Shown one piece after another: positions 34,123-45,243 of a DNA stretch of 64,000 nucleotides. Both the position numbers and the translations under genes were made by a program. Numbering within the stretch: the stretch's first letter is position 1; each line of letters opens with the position of its first letter. A model generated the notes under the pieces. The model did no database searches, had not been told where the DNA came from, and worked only from the letters and a program-made list of their open reading frames with translations. Location: positions 173,247,642 through 173,311,641 of the forward strand of contig CM054062.1 in NCBI GenBank assembly GCA_028641055.1, in the 5' to 3' direction. The DNA comes from Alopecurus myosuroides (lineage: Eukaryota > Streptophyta > Magnoliopsida > Poales > Poaceae).

Positions 34123-34607
34123 TGACGTGGGGATGACTCAAGGACCTATTGGGTCTACCTGGTCCACAGCCCAAGACTTAAGCCCAACGCAGTGCGCCAT
34201 CCCGCGGTTCTAGAAGGCCCAGGGGAAGCCCACCCGCAAAACTTGTGGGTCAAGATGGAAACTTTCCACCGCGTTAGCGTTAGGGTTTGTAACCCCCTTG
34301 GGCACAGTTTGAGACCTAGCCACCTATAAAAGGCTGGGAGAACCATCGAGGAGGGGGATTCAATCTACTTTTGACCACCATAGCCATAGCTTGAGATCTA
34401 TCTCTCATCTTGCGCACCCACCATTGTAATCGATCTACTCGCAATACAGATCACAAGAGCAGGAGTAAGGGTGTACCTCTACGAGGGCCCCAAACCTGGG
34501 TAAAACTTGCCCCTGTTAACCGACGATTTTCGCCAGCCTCTTATTCGTTCTCTTAATCGAAACCCCACCGGATCATTCGAGGGACTTGTCGTGATGACTA
34601 ATCGACA
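34123..34607 (+). repeat. Element 3 5' LTR
   Basis: 485 bp, TGACGTGGGG...ATCGACA. TATAAAA at 34325-34331 is the likely promoter. Followed by the PBS after two bases. Confidence 0.93.
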
Positions 34608-34609
34608 AT

Positions 34610-34627
34610 TGGCGCCGTCTATGGTAA
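34610..34627 (+). promoter_or_regulatory. Element 3 primer binding site
   Basis: TGGCGCCGTCTATGGTAA, two bases after the 5' LTR; one of the nearest matches in the window is the PBS of element 1. Confidence 0.8.
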
Positions 34628-34645
34628 CGGCATGCACTGGATCCA

Positions 34646-37600
34646 TGACATCTTCGGCCTCGTATTCGCCAAGCTTCAACTGGAGCCTAGGATCATCGGC
34701 TCCAACGGAGTCGATCCGCTTCGGGTCGCTCATCTACGCGCCCCACTCGCCGGAATCTCGCCCGATGTTCAGCGGACTCGAGAAAAGCGTCAGCTTGACG
34801 TTCGGCAATTTCCACTTCCACGCCAGCAAGGCAGGGATCCTGCGCTTCCACGACCAGATCGGACTCGGCGAATCGGACTCTGAATCCGTCTCGAGCCCGG
34901 CGGCTCTCGAGTCGCCATTTGATGACGTTGGACGCGACCCAGCGCCCAGTGGTGGCTCCATCCGCCGCAACACGCGCTATTTCCATACAATCGCGACTGA
35001 GGAACCCTCCAAATTCGGCGAGAACCGTCGATCTACGCCTAGGACTCACATGCCATATATGGCCCAAGTCTGCATGTCAGATTCAGGTGAAGCACCCGAC
35101 GAAACGGAGGAGAGCAAAGAAGCGCGAGAGCGCATAATGTTTCGCGAGCCTCTTGGCTCAAAGCGAAAACATCAATACACTCGGGCCAGCCGATAGCTCC
35201 CACATCCACACAAGAGGGCCTGACGGCGTACCACTACCACCTATTGCGGACAAGCCGACAGTTGCAAGAAGCTCGCAAGGAACTGGAAGCAAGAAAGCAA
35301 GCGGCGGAAGCTTCAAGTGCGCGCCGCGCGGCGCTGTCGAGGACTCACTCAACGGTGAACCAGCCTCCGAAGAAGAAGTACGTCTCGAAAACTGCTCGCC
35401 TGGACCAAGGTTCTCTCAGTGAGGTTAGCAAATCTCTCGAGACTTCCCTCATGCACTTCGATGATGAAGGCAACGTATGCCCGACAACTCCAGCCGCCGC
35501 GATTCTGACTGCCGCTACATACTTGCAGGCGAACCAGCCACCCGAAAACGACCGCCGCGCGCAGCAACACCGACAAGTCCAGAAGGGGCTAGGTATGGCC
35601 GGAGCAGCGATCGCCGCCCAGAACCGCAAGCATGCGACAACCCCAGAAGCTGATATAACCTTTCGGGTGGACAAAACACCTCGCAGACGCGAGAGCACGT
35701 CGCCAAAGAGAGGAGTTAAGGGATCGCCTCGCCGCTCCAGAGGAAAAGAAGCCAGGCGCCATGTCGATAGCCCGCACAGCGACGACGATAGCCCGCGAGA
35801 CCGCAATAGCAGCCCACGGCACCATGGAAGCCGATCGCGACATCGCAGCAGGGAACCGCGGCAGAAGGATAATCGTGACCAGCTCAAAACGACGCGTGTG
35901 CGGACATCGCACAGAGCAAGGTCGGTAAGGCTCGAACTCGCGGGAACCGCGCCCGATCGCTATCCATCTCCTCTGACGAGGAATCTTGCGGCGCGATGTG
36001 CTTCAGTCGCAGCATCCGCGAGGCACCGATGCCCAAAAGATTCAAGCTCACAACGGAGGTCCCAAAGTACGACGGCTCGCAAGAACCTAAGTCATGGCTT
36101 TCAGACTATCTTACCACGGTAAAATGCTATCGCGGGAACAAAACAACATCCATGCAGTACCTAAACCTGCACCTCATAGGCGCTGCCCGTAGCTGGCTTG
36201 AAGGAAGACCGCGTGCGCACTACAGATCCTGGGACGATCTCACCCGCGACTTCGAGAAGAACTAACAAGCGACATACAAACGGCCAACATCTATTGAAGA
36301 ACTACGGGCCTGCAGGCAGAAGAGCGGCGAGTCTACCCGCGAGTATATCCAGAGATGGACCACACTCAAGAACACGGCAGGAAACATATCAGAAGAAATC
36401 GCGGTCGAAGCTTTCACCAAGGGTGCTCGGCGCGCCGCTTTCCGAGAAGAACTGGGACGTTCTGCACCCAAGTCAATAGGGGAGTTAATGGCGATATCGG
36501 ACAGATGAGCTAATGGCGAAGAGTCCCTGTGCAACGAGAAAACCCGCGCCCGATGAGGACCACAACGGCAACCGCCGAAGGAGGAAGAGAAAACACTACG
36601 ACCAGGATGATCAATCGGAACTGGTGGCGGCGGAATTCACGAGAAATCGCGACGGCGGATCCCGCAGAAATCGCGACTGGAAACCAAAACCAGACGATAA
36701 AACCCTCGAGGAAGACCTTGATGGATACTGCTCTCTGCATCTGTTTACAGATAAGTGCACGGGAAAAACCAAGGCCACTCACCTCCTCAAAGACTGCCGA
36801 AAATTCCAGGACATCCACGAGGCGTACACGAAGAAGCACAGGGCCGCCATTAACAAGGGATATCCGCAACTGCCAGGAGAATACCAACCACCGCCCGTAG
36901 TACACCAGAACGCGGCGCTAGCCGCGCTACTAGTGCCACCCGCCGCACACCAAGGAGCTAACGGATACCCAAACCCCCAGGGGCTCCTCAGAATGATATA
37001 GAAGGTCTGTCCGCCCCGCAGAGTGAAGAAGACGAACACACGCCAAGTTATCATGTCAGTACAGGCTCCACCATCCAAGACCGAATACTTGAAGATGTCA
37101 GAGCAGCCGATAACCTTCTCCAAAGAGGACCACCGTCCATGGATGTATCGACCAGGCCACGCCGCGCTCGTCATCCAGCCGCAAATAGGCAACTAAAATC
37201 TAGCCCGGGTGTTCATGGACGGTGGCAGCGGAATCAACATAATATACGCGGGCACACTCCGCAAGAAGAACAAGAACGTGGACGGACTCGCAGAATCAGA
37301 AATATCCTTCCACGGGATAGTACCAGGGAAGGCCGTCCGACCACTCAGAACAATTACCTTGGAGGTGATACTCAGAGACCCGAAAAACTACTGGAGAGAA
37401 TTCCTCGACTTCGAGGTGGTCGACTGACCATCACAGTACCACGCCATTATCGGCCAAACAACATTCGCAAGATTCATAGCAGTACCCCATTATGCCTACC
37501 TCAAGCTCAAACTCCTAGGGGAATACGACACAATAACAATAAACGGCGACTTCCAGAAGTCAACAAGTGCGAAAACGAGTTCAATGAAATCGCGAAATCT

Positions 37601-37783
37601 TTCGGGATGCAAGAGGAGCTAGAAGAGCTGGCAAAAACCATAGACTACTCCGTGATGCCGCTCACCAAAAAGAACGCCCCAGATTTCGAGTTCAGCCCAA
37701 GCAGTGACACTCGAAAACATCAAGTGCACCCGACAGAATCCGGAAAGATGGCGATCGTGTCCACCACCCTATCATCCGCATAG
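34646..37783 (+). pseudogene. Element 3 gag-protease
   Basis: Pieces in several frames: 34646-35196 (PMFSGLEKSVSLTFGNFHF), 35244-36122 (Arg/Ser-rich region), 35996-36265 and 36280-36510 (gag domain SWLSDYLTTVKCYRGNKTT), 36513-37001 (with CHHC-like YCSLHLFTDKCTGKTKATHLLKDC) and the protease VFMDGGSGINIIYAGTL at 37206-37260. The last frame (37560-37783) ends SVMPLTKKN...STTLSSA then TAG at 37781-37783, directly followed in the same frame by RT. Confidence 0.82.
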
Positions 37784-38810
37784 GAAAGCGCGCTCGTCGA
37801 ACTCCACCGTGAGTACTGGGAGATTTTTGCCTGTCAGCCTTCAGATATGCCGAGAATTCCCAGGGAGTTCGCCGAGCACTCACTTGAAGTGTTTAAAGAT
37901 GCAAAGCCAGTCAAACAGACCACTCGACGCTTTTCCGATCCGAAACAGAAAGCACTCGGAGAAGAAGTGAATAGACTGCTAGCTTCAAAGTTCATCAGGG
38001 AAATCAAGAAATCCACCTGGTTAGCAAACCCGGTGTTGGTCCCGAAGAAAAATACTGACATCCTTCGCGTGTGCATCGACTACACGTCGTTCAACAAGCA
38101 CTACCCCAAGGATAACTTCCCGTTACCACGGATCGACCAGATCGTGGACTCCACTGCAGGCTGTTAACCCTCTCCTTCCTGGATGCCTACTCGGGCTATA
38201 ACCAAATCAGGATGAAGCAGGACGATGAGGAGAATACAACATTCATCACACTATGCGGTGTATACTGCTACACAACAATGCCCTTCGGGCTAAAAAAAGC
38301 AGGCGCAACATATCAGCGCTGCATGCAAAAAATGTCTCGCCAAGCTCATTGGCAAGAACGTACAAGTGTACATTGATGATATCGTCATCAAGACTCGAGT
38401 GGAGGATACACTCCTCGAGGACATAAGGGAGACATTCGACGCCCTCAACGCATACAGAATCAAGCTCAACCCCCGTCTTCGGAGTTCCTGCCGGACAGTT
38501 CCTCGGTTATCTGGTATCTGCCCGAGGAATTGAAGCCAACTCGGAGAAAATACAGGCGATCTTGACGATGAAAGAACCGAAAAGTCTTCGCGGCGTGCAG
38601 CAGCTCGCAGGGCGACTGGCAGCCCTCAGCAGGTTCATCTCAAGGTTAGGCGAGCAAGCGCTCCTTTTCTACAAACTACTGAAGGAAACAGACAAGTTCG
38701 AGTGGACGCCAGAAGCGAAAAAGGCATTTATCGATCTGAAAAGAGTGTTGCAGATCAGACTCATATTGGCGACACCACTAGAAAGGGAACTTCTATACCT
38801 TTAGCTAGCC
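37784..38810 (+). pseudogene. Element 3 reverse transcriptase
   Basis: Begins ESALVELHREYWEIFACQPS in frame with the preceding TAG. Recognisable blocks: PREFAEHSLEVFKDAKPV, LRVCIDYTSFNKHYPKD, PLPRIDQIVDSTAGC, then a frame break, YCYTTMPFGLKKAGATYQ and the catalytic box as YIDD near 38370-38382. Further breaks near 38330 and 38470, and a TAG at 38802-38804 where element 1 has Tyr. Confidence 0.85.
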
Positions 38811-39851
38811 GCAACAAATCAAGTGGTCAGCACGGTAATTGTCGTCAAGCGACCAGAGGATGGAAAGGCACACGACGCTCAGAGACCAGTGTACTACATC
38901 AGCGAGGTACTTTCGCCGTGCAAACAGCGATACCCCCACTACCAGAAACTCGTGTATGGAGTGGTCCTTACAGCCCGCAAGATCAAACAATACTTCCAGG
39001 AGCATACCATAACGGTGCTAAACAACGCATAACTCGGTACTATCATGAACAATCCCATGGCATCTGGAAGAATCGCAAAGTGGAGCATCGAGCTAGGCGC
39101 CTGGGATATAATATACACAGGACGTAACGCCCTCAAATCCTAGATGGTTGTAGAATTCCTGAGCGAGGGGACGGAGCTGCCAACCACAGGACCCCCAGAA
39201 TACACGAGCAACTGGATCATGTACTTCGATGGGTCAAAAAGAAACGAGGGAGCTGGAGCCGGAGTAATCCTCATATCGCCAATGGGCGACAAACTCCAAT
39301 ATGTTATGCGACTCGACTTCCCCCCTGACAATCCGACGTCCAACAGCGATGCAGAGTACGAGGCGCTCCTACACGGCATGAAGATGGTGATTGCCCACGG
39401 AGCCACTCGGTTGATGATATACGGAGATCGTAATCTTGTCGTGCAGCAGACAATGAAGGAATGCGACGCTGTCACGGATAACATGATCGCCTATCGCGAC
39501 ATGTACAACCTACTCGAAGGAAGTTTCAAAGGGTGCGAGCTGAAGCACATTGCGCGATCAAGCAATGAAGAAGCAGACACACTGGCGAATATAGAGTCAA
39601 CAAACGCCCCCGTTCCACCAGGAATCTACTTCGAAAGAATAAGAAAACGGCCCGTCAAGGTAAAAAATCAAGCACAAACACCCGCAGGAAAAGAAACGAA
39701 GGCCAGCCAGCAAGTCGCCATCATCGAACTCATCCATAACATCTCAAGACAAGTCTTTATGGTCGAGCCAACTTGGACACAGAAATATCTCGACTACCTG
39801 ACAAACAAGCAGCTCCCACTAGACATTTGCGAGGCAAGACAGATAGTGTGA
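38811..39851 (+). pseudogene. Element 3 RNase H domain
   Basis: LAATNQVVSTVIVVKRPEDGK and YYISEVLSPCKQRYPHYQKL form the connection region, with a stop near 39032. The second module (from 39144) reads IMYFDGSKRNEGAGAGVILI, DAEYEALLHGMK, IYGDRNLVVQQT and NEEADTLANI with acidic residues kept. The frame is open for 235 codons and closes with a TGA near 39849. Confidence 0.85.
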
Positions 39852-39869
39852 CGCAGCAAATCCTTTCGG

Positions 39870-39999
39870 GTGATCAAAGGAGAACTATACAAGCAAAGCA
39901 TATCAGGAGTACTCCAAAGGTGCATCACACCCGGGGATGGAAAGGAATTGCTCCGTGACATACACCAAGGTGAATGCGGGCATCACACAAGCTGGAGAG
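39870..39999 (+). pseudogene. Element 3 integrase, N-terminal zinc-finger fragment
   Basis: FRVIKGELYKQSISGVLQRC and the zinc motif start HQGECGHHTSW. The domain is cut at 39999 by element 4 and resumes at about 46615 with FYWLTGGRDAKDFVERCTAC. Confidence 0.85.
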
Positions 40000-41345
40000 T
40001 GATGTCTACGCACGCTTATATTCTTGTAGACAGTGTTTGGCCTCCAAGTGCAGAGGTTTGTAGAACAACAACAAGTTTCCCTTAAGTGGATTACCCAAGG
40101 TTTATCGAACTCAGGGAGGTAGAGGTCAAAGATACAAGAAGTCTCTTGTGTCCCCAACACACCCAATATACTTGTCGGGTATATAGGTACACTAATTCGG
40201 TGAAGAGATAGTGAAATGCGAGTAATATGGATGGTTATAAGTAATAATAGCAATCTGAAATAAATATGGCAGCAAGCAAACATGTAGCAGAATAGGCGGA
40301 AAACGGTGTTTCAATGCTTGGAAATAAGGCCTAGGGATCCTACTTTCACTAGTGGACACTCTCAACATTGATCACATAATTGAATAACTAAATATCTTCT
40401 CTTCACTATGCTACTCTTAACCCTCTCCGGTTGGATAACAAACACTAATCATTGCGTAGGGCTGCAAAAAGCATTCCTTAAAGTAAGCATTCCCATGTCT
40501 AGTTAACCCCACGTTGTCACTATGAGCTCCCTAGAAGGTAATAGACAAACACTACAATTCATAGAGGAGACACACACGATGTGCACACTGTCACCTTCAC
40601 ACCGTAGGACAAGGTGACTCCAAAGTTCATATTAATAAAACACTTGAGTAGCACAAGATGAAGAGTAACATCTACTTATTCAACTAGATTACAAAGCTCA
40701 CGATCACATATAGATCACACCATGGGAGAGAGAGATGAACCACATAGCTACCGGTAGAGCCCTCAGCCTCGGGGGAGAACTACTCCCTCCTCATCAAAGG
40801 AGACCAACGGCGATGGAGATGCCGGTGGAGTCGATGGAGATGGTTCCACGGGCACTTCCCCGTCCCGGTGGGGTGCAAGAACAGAGATCTGTTCCCCGAA
40901 ACTTGTTGGCGGTGGCGATGGAGCTACGGATGTATTTTGTGGAAAATGGCGATTCTTTTAGGGTTTTCCCTCGGGGGAGTATAAATAGGCGAAAGGGTGA
41001 TGCCGGGGGGTGGCCAGGGGGCCCACACCACCAGGTGGCGTGGCCAGTGGGACCCGTGCCACCATATGGTGTGGCCACCCTATGGCCCCCCTCCGGGGCT
41101 CTTCGGGACTTCTGGAAGCCTCCGGGGAAAATAGGAACTTCTGGATTCGTGGGGTCCAATTCCGAGAATATTTCCAGAACAACTTTTCTGAAATAAAAAA
41201 CAGGGAACTGGCACCTGGCATCTTGTTAATAGGTTAGTCCCGAAAAATGTGTAAAAAATGCTATAAAGAAGGGAGAAAACATGTAGCAATTGGCATAATA
41301 TCAACATGGAACATCAGAAATTATAGATACGTTGGAGACGTATCA
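40000..41345 (-). repeat. Element 4 3' LTR (left copy)
   Basis: 1346 bp from TGATGTCTAC to GACGTATCA on the plus strand. Near 40000 the words GTCTAC and GTAGAC form a short hairpin. Compared with the right copy it lacks about 26 bases near 40130. Plus-strand ORFs in 40735-41237 are part of this LTR and repeat in the other copy. Confidence 0.92.
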
Positions 41346-41363
41346 AGCATCCCCAAGCTTAGT
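41346..41363 (-). promoter_or_regulatory. Element 4 polypurine tract
   Basis: On the minus strand, AACTAAGCTTGGGGATGCT lies directly before the LTR start TGATACG. Near-copies occur inside the element at about 43373-43388, 43427-43444 and 44918-44935, same orientation. Confidence 0.75.
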
Positions 41364-44068
41364 TCCGACTCTTCCTCGAGTAGGTAAACGATAAAACAAA
41401 ATAATTTCTGAGGTGACATGCTACCACACAATCTTGATCATAATATGTAAAGCAGAGCATGTAAACTAGGATCAAATGAACTAAAGTTGTGATCTATATT
41501 TGATATCAACAGGTAATGCATAAATAAATAAATAAGAAGAAAGAAGAAAAACTTTTAATGAATCAATACTAAAAGACTATCAACCGTGCAAAGTTTATTA
41601 GAGATGATTTAAGCTTTCAAGAACAACAATATCATGCACGTCAAACGATATTCACAACCCCTATTGGGATCAAGTCAAGCTTTCCACACGATGCAATGCT
41701 TGAATCTTTAACTATTTGCGCATTAAAAACAAGCAAGTGTTCTGCGTTGGTCCCTGGCACCAGGATGTTATGGCAAAGAGAACATTATGGGGGGTTTGAA
41801 AGGTCAGTGGAAGAAAGGCTCACAAAGCTGAAAGTGGTCATTAGACAAGAGAAAGTCTTACAACCGAAGCTATGCAAGGAGTAGGGATTGCCACACAACG
41901 GATGCACATAGAGCTATAAGTGTATGAAAGCTCTCCAATGGAACTAGTGGGGGTGCATCCAACTTGCTTGCTCACGAAGACCTAGAGCTCATTTGAGGAG
42001 GCTCATCATTGGAATATACAAGCCAAGTTCTATAATGTAAAGTTCCCCACACAGTTATGAATGAATGATAATATGAAAACTTTCTCCAAACTTCAGTATT
42101 GGTGCTAAACATGAAGCACAAGTGTGGTATATAAAGGATAGTGATGCGCCCCCTCTCTCTTTATTCTCTCTTTGGCCCTTTTTTTGGGGGGGGGGCCTTT
42201 TCATTTTTTTTATTTTTTTATTTATATATCCTCACCGGTAGGGGCAACATCCTATATTACAATGAATCATCACAATTTTAGTACCCATAACTCATAAAGA
42301 AATATCTCTGATGTATCCAACTGCATGCTCCTGCCAGTGTAGCAATATGCATAAATAACCATGAAGCTCATCATCAAGTAACATAATGGGGGTGGATGTT
42401 GTGCAGCAATATATCTCGGAATGGATATGGAAATGCCATGATAGGTAGGTATGGTGGTTGTTTTGAGGAAGAACATATGGTCTTATGTGCAGGAGAACAA
42501 AGGCCTCCCACGGGATTTGGATGCACTGGCGAAGTTTGCACCAACTCTCAATGTGAGAAAGGTCAATGCACAGTACCGAAGAGGCTAGCAAATATGGATG
42601 GTGGAACTGCCAGTAACCGCAACATAGACTCACGAGTTAAAAGATTGCAGCAAGCAAATCATCTTACCAGGCAAAGTGCAAATCACTCCAAGAGGGTCCG
42701 TGGCAGTGACAAGTCACTGTTAGCTACCCCGACCGTAGCACGTAACAAAAGGCCGATCAGAAATGTATCACTCGTAGCAATCATATACCATTGTTTCTAT
42801 CAGCTGGTAATTTTACGTGTGGAACAGTTTCAAGTTTCTTAGACCAAACGTTAAAATTTTATACTTACTAGTCCTTCCCGTTTATCCATTAAGCAAATTA
42901 ATATCTCAAAACAACAGCAGTGATTCAAGTGAAACAGTTTAGTGATCTACATGACCATGCGAAATTTTCCATTATACCAACTACCACATAGGCATTTCTA
43001 TTCTCAACCAAGAACATATATATGAAAACAAAAACTCTCTCTAATCATATAGCAATAAAACTAGAGAGTACTAACAGCTCTAAATAAGAGATGCATGAAA
43101 ACAAAGACTAAACGCAGTACTAGCAAAAAGTGAACACTCACAGAACAATAAGAATGAAAACTAGAGTGTTCTAAGCAATAAAAACGGAGCGTGTCTCTCT
43201 CCCACACAAGTATGATAAGATCCAACCATAAACTACAGAAAACAAACCTAAAAAAACTTAAAGCAAAAATAAAATACGCTCCAAGTAAAACACATAAGAT
43301 GTGACCGAATAAAAATATAGTTTCACTAGAAGTGATTTGATAATTTTTTGATGAAGAAGGGGATGTCTTGGGCATCCCCAAGATTAGATGCTAGAGTCTT
43401 CTTGGAATTTTATGGGATGTACCACCGGGGCATCCCCAAGCTTAGGATCTTCACTCTTCTTGATCGCGTCATATCATCCTCCTACTCTTGACCCATGAAA
43501 ACTTCCTTCACACCAAACTTCTCACAATCTTCATTAGCAACGTTAGTGCAATCGAAATAATAAATTCACATGGTTAAGTTTCAACACAAGTCTAACACTC
43601 ATAAACACATTAGATAATGTCACAACTTCTTTTAAAACTATTTTTCTCAAAAGAACACAAAAAGAAAGAGATTAAGATGCAAATGCAATTATTGGCAGAA
43701 ATCTGTCAAAACAGGACAAAAGGTAAAGATGATTTTTTTATAAAATCTTCTGTTTCTCAAATCAAAAAGTGGTAAACTAAGAAAAATTACGCATATATCC
43801 CAAGATTATGCACAAAAAAACTCAGGTCATTTTGATTTTTCTGTGATTTTATACGATTTTAACAGTGGATAGCAGAAATCTGTTTCTTGCGCAGAAATCG
43901 AAATATAGTCTCAACTTTCCACTAGAGGATTTACTGGGCTCAACTAATACATGAAAATAAAAATACAAAGGAGTTTCTACAGAAGTATACAACCCCTTGA
44001 CTCAAAGAAAACACAGAAAACCAATGCAAAAATAAAAACATGGGTTATCTCCAAAGAAGTGCTTTTCT
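41364..44068. other. Element 4 internal non-coding region
   Basis: 2.7 kb, AT-rich, with no supported gene. It contains TC-rich and T-rich runs (42155-42230) and two PPT-like words near 43373 and 43427. The ORF 42396-42842 on the plus strand has no family signature. Confidence 0.5.
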
Positions 44069-44974
44069 TTAAAGCATTTTATCTAGGCATGATAATTTGA
44101 GAAGATGCTCACATGGGAAATATGAATTGAAGCAAAAGAGAGCATCAAGAATAAAATGTAAAACAAATTTAAGTCTAACCCACTTCCTATGAAAACGTAT
44201 CTTGTAGAAAAACAAGTCAATAAAGCACAAAGTGGCTAGCATAGGAAAGCAAAACAAGTACAACTTCAAAATTTTCAACATAAAGAGGGGAAACTTAATA
44301 TTATTGAAATACATAAAACCATGTTTCCCTCTCTCATAATAACTTTCAGTAGCATCATGAATAAAATTAACAATATAACTATCACAAGAAACATTCTTAT
44401 CATGAGCCACATGCATAAAACAATTAATACTGTCCACATAAGCATAGTCACTCTTATTAATAGGAGTGGGAGAAAATTCAACAAAATAGCTATCATTATA
44501 ATTCTTATCACCATAATCATCAAATATATGAGGCATAGTATCATCAAAATAAATTTTCTCCTCAATAGTAGGTGGACTGAAAATATCATATTCATCATTG
44601 TAATCATCATATATAGGAAAAATAATATGATCATAAGCAATAGAATAGTTATCCTCCAAAATGTGTTCAATTGTAAACATATCATAATTTTTACTAGGAG
44701 GAGACGTATCAAGCATATAATCATCAGTAGCAAAAGGATTTTCAAACACATCATCCACAAGTTTAGAGCTTTCTATATCATCATTTTCAATATCAAAAGT
44801 AGTGTGCTTTTCCCAATCATGGTCACTACTATATGTAACAGGCATAGGCTCATCATCAAAGCAAATTTTCTCCTCCATGCTTGGGGAACTAAAAAGATCA
44901 TTTTCATATAAACTAGCTTCCCCAAGCTTAGACTTTTCCATAGCATTAGCAATAATGGTGTTCAAAGAATTCAT
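44069..44974 (-). CDS. Element 4 acidic ORF of unknown function, 301 codons
   Basis: Starts MNSLNTIIANAMEKSKLGEA and is open for 301 codons. The N-terminal two thirds are very acidic and Tyr-rich with a repeated motif: SPSMEEKICFDDEPMP, then SPPTIEEKIYFDDTMP followed by DDYGD-like text. The C-terminal third is hydrophobic and aromatic (FPLFMLKILKLYLFCFP, LATLCFIDLFFYKI), possibly membrane-associated. It is not gag, protease or RT. I recognise the type as the lone ORF of an abundant Triticeae non-autonomous LTR element. That it stays open despite about 5% LTR divergence is notable. Function unknown. Confidence 0.6.
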   Translation of the reverse strand: MNSLNTIIANAMEKSKLGEASLYENDLFSSPSMEEKICFDDEPMPVTYSSDHDWEKHTTFDIENDDIESSKLVDDVFENPFATDDYMLDTSPPSKNYDMFTIEHILEDNYSIAYDHIIFPIYDDYNDEYDIFSPPTIEEKIYFDDTMPHIFDDYGDKNYNDSYFVEFSPTPINKSDYAYVDSINCFMHVAHDKNVSCDSYIVNFIHDATESYYERGKHGFMYFNNIKFPLFMLKILKLYLFCFPMLATLCFIDLFFYKIRFHRKWVRLKFVLHFILDALFCFNSYFPCEHLLKLSCLDKML

Positions 44975-45204
44975 ACTAATAACATTGCTATTATCATGAA
45001 AATAAAGCTACATAGGTTTTTTAGTTTTCTCTTCAAACACTTAATGTCCTAACTCAAGATAAAGATTATAAAGCTCTCTCATATTTTTAATGATTTCCAT
45101 TAAGCCTAACTAGTGAAAACAAGAAACAAAAAGATTTAATTGCAGAATCTAAAGGAAATAACTTCGAGCACTCATACCCGAGGATGTGAGTACCTTTTAC
45201 CTTA

Positions 45205-45220
45205 CCCCCCCCCCCCCCCC
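45205..45220. repeat. Poly-C run beside the PBS
   Basis: About 16 C in a row, running directly into the PBS; on the element's sense strand it is a G run just downstream of the primer site. Confidence 0.8.
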
Positions 45221-45233
45221 GGCAACGGCGCCA
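45217..45233 (-). promoter_or_regulatory. Element 4 primer binding site (tRNA-Asp type)
   Basis: TGGCGCCGTTGCCGGGG on the minus strand, ten bases after the 5' LTR; this matches the complement of the 3' end of plant tRNA-Asp as used by many gypsy elements. It supports a gypsy origin for element 4. Confidence 0.82.
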
Positions 45234-45243
45234 GAAAAGAGTT

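Noticed and set aside
40735..41237. Plus-strand ORFs of up to 153 codons, repeated at 46010-46538
   Set aside because: They lie inside the two LTRs of element 4 and repeat only because the LTRs do; the two copies are broken differently.
42396..42842. 148-codon plus-strand ORF in element 4
   Set aside because: No recognisable domain; it is opposite to the element's sense strand and may be chance.
45217..45233. Possible tRNA gene (tRNA-Asp match)
   Set aside because: Only the 3' end matches; position next to the LTR shows it is a primer binding site.
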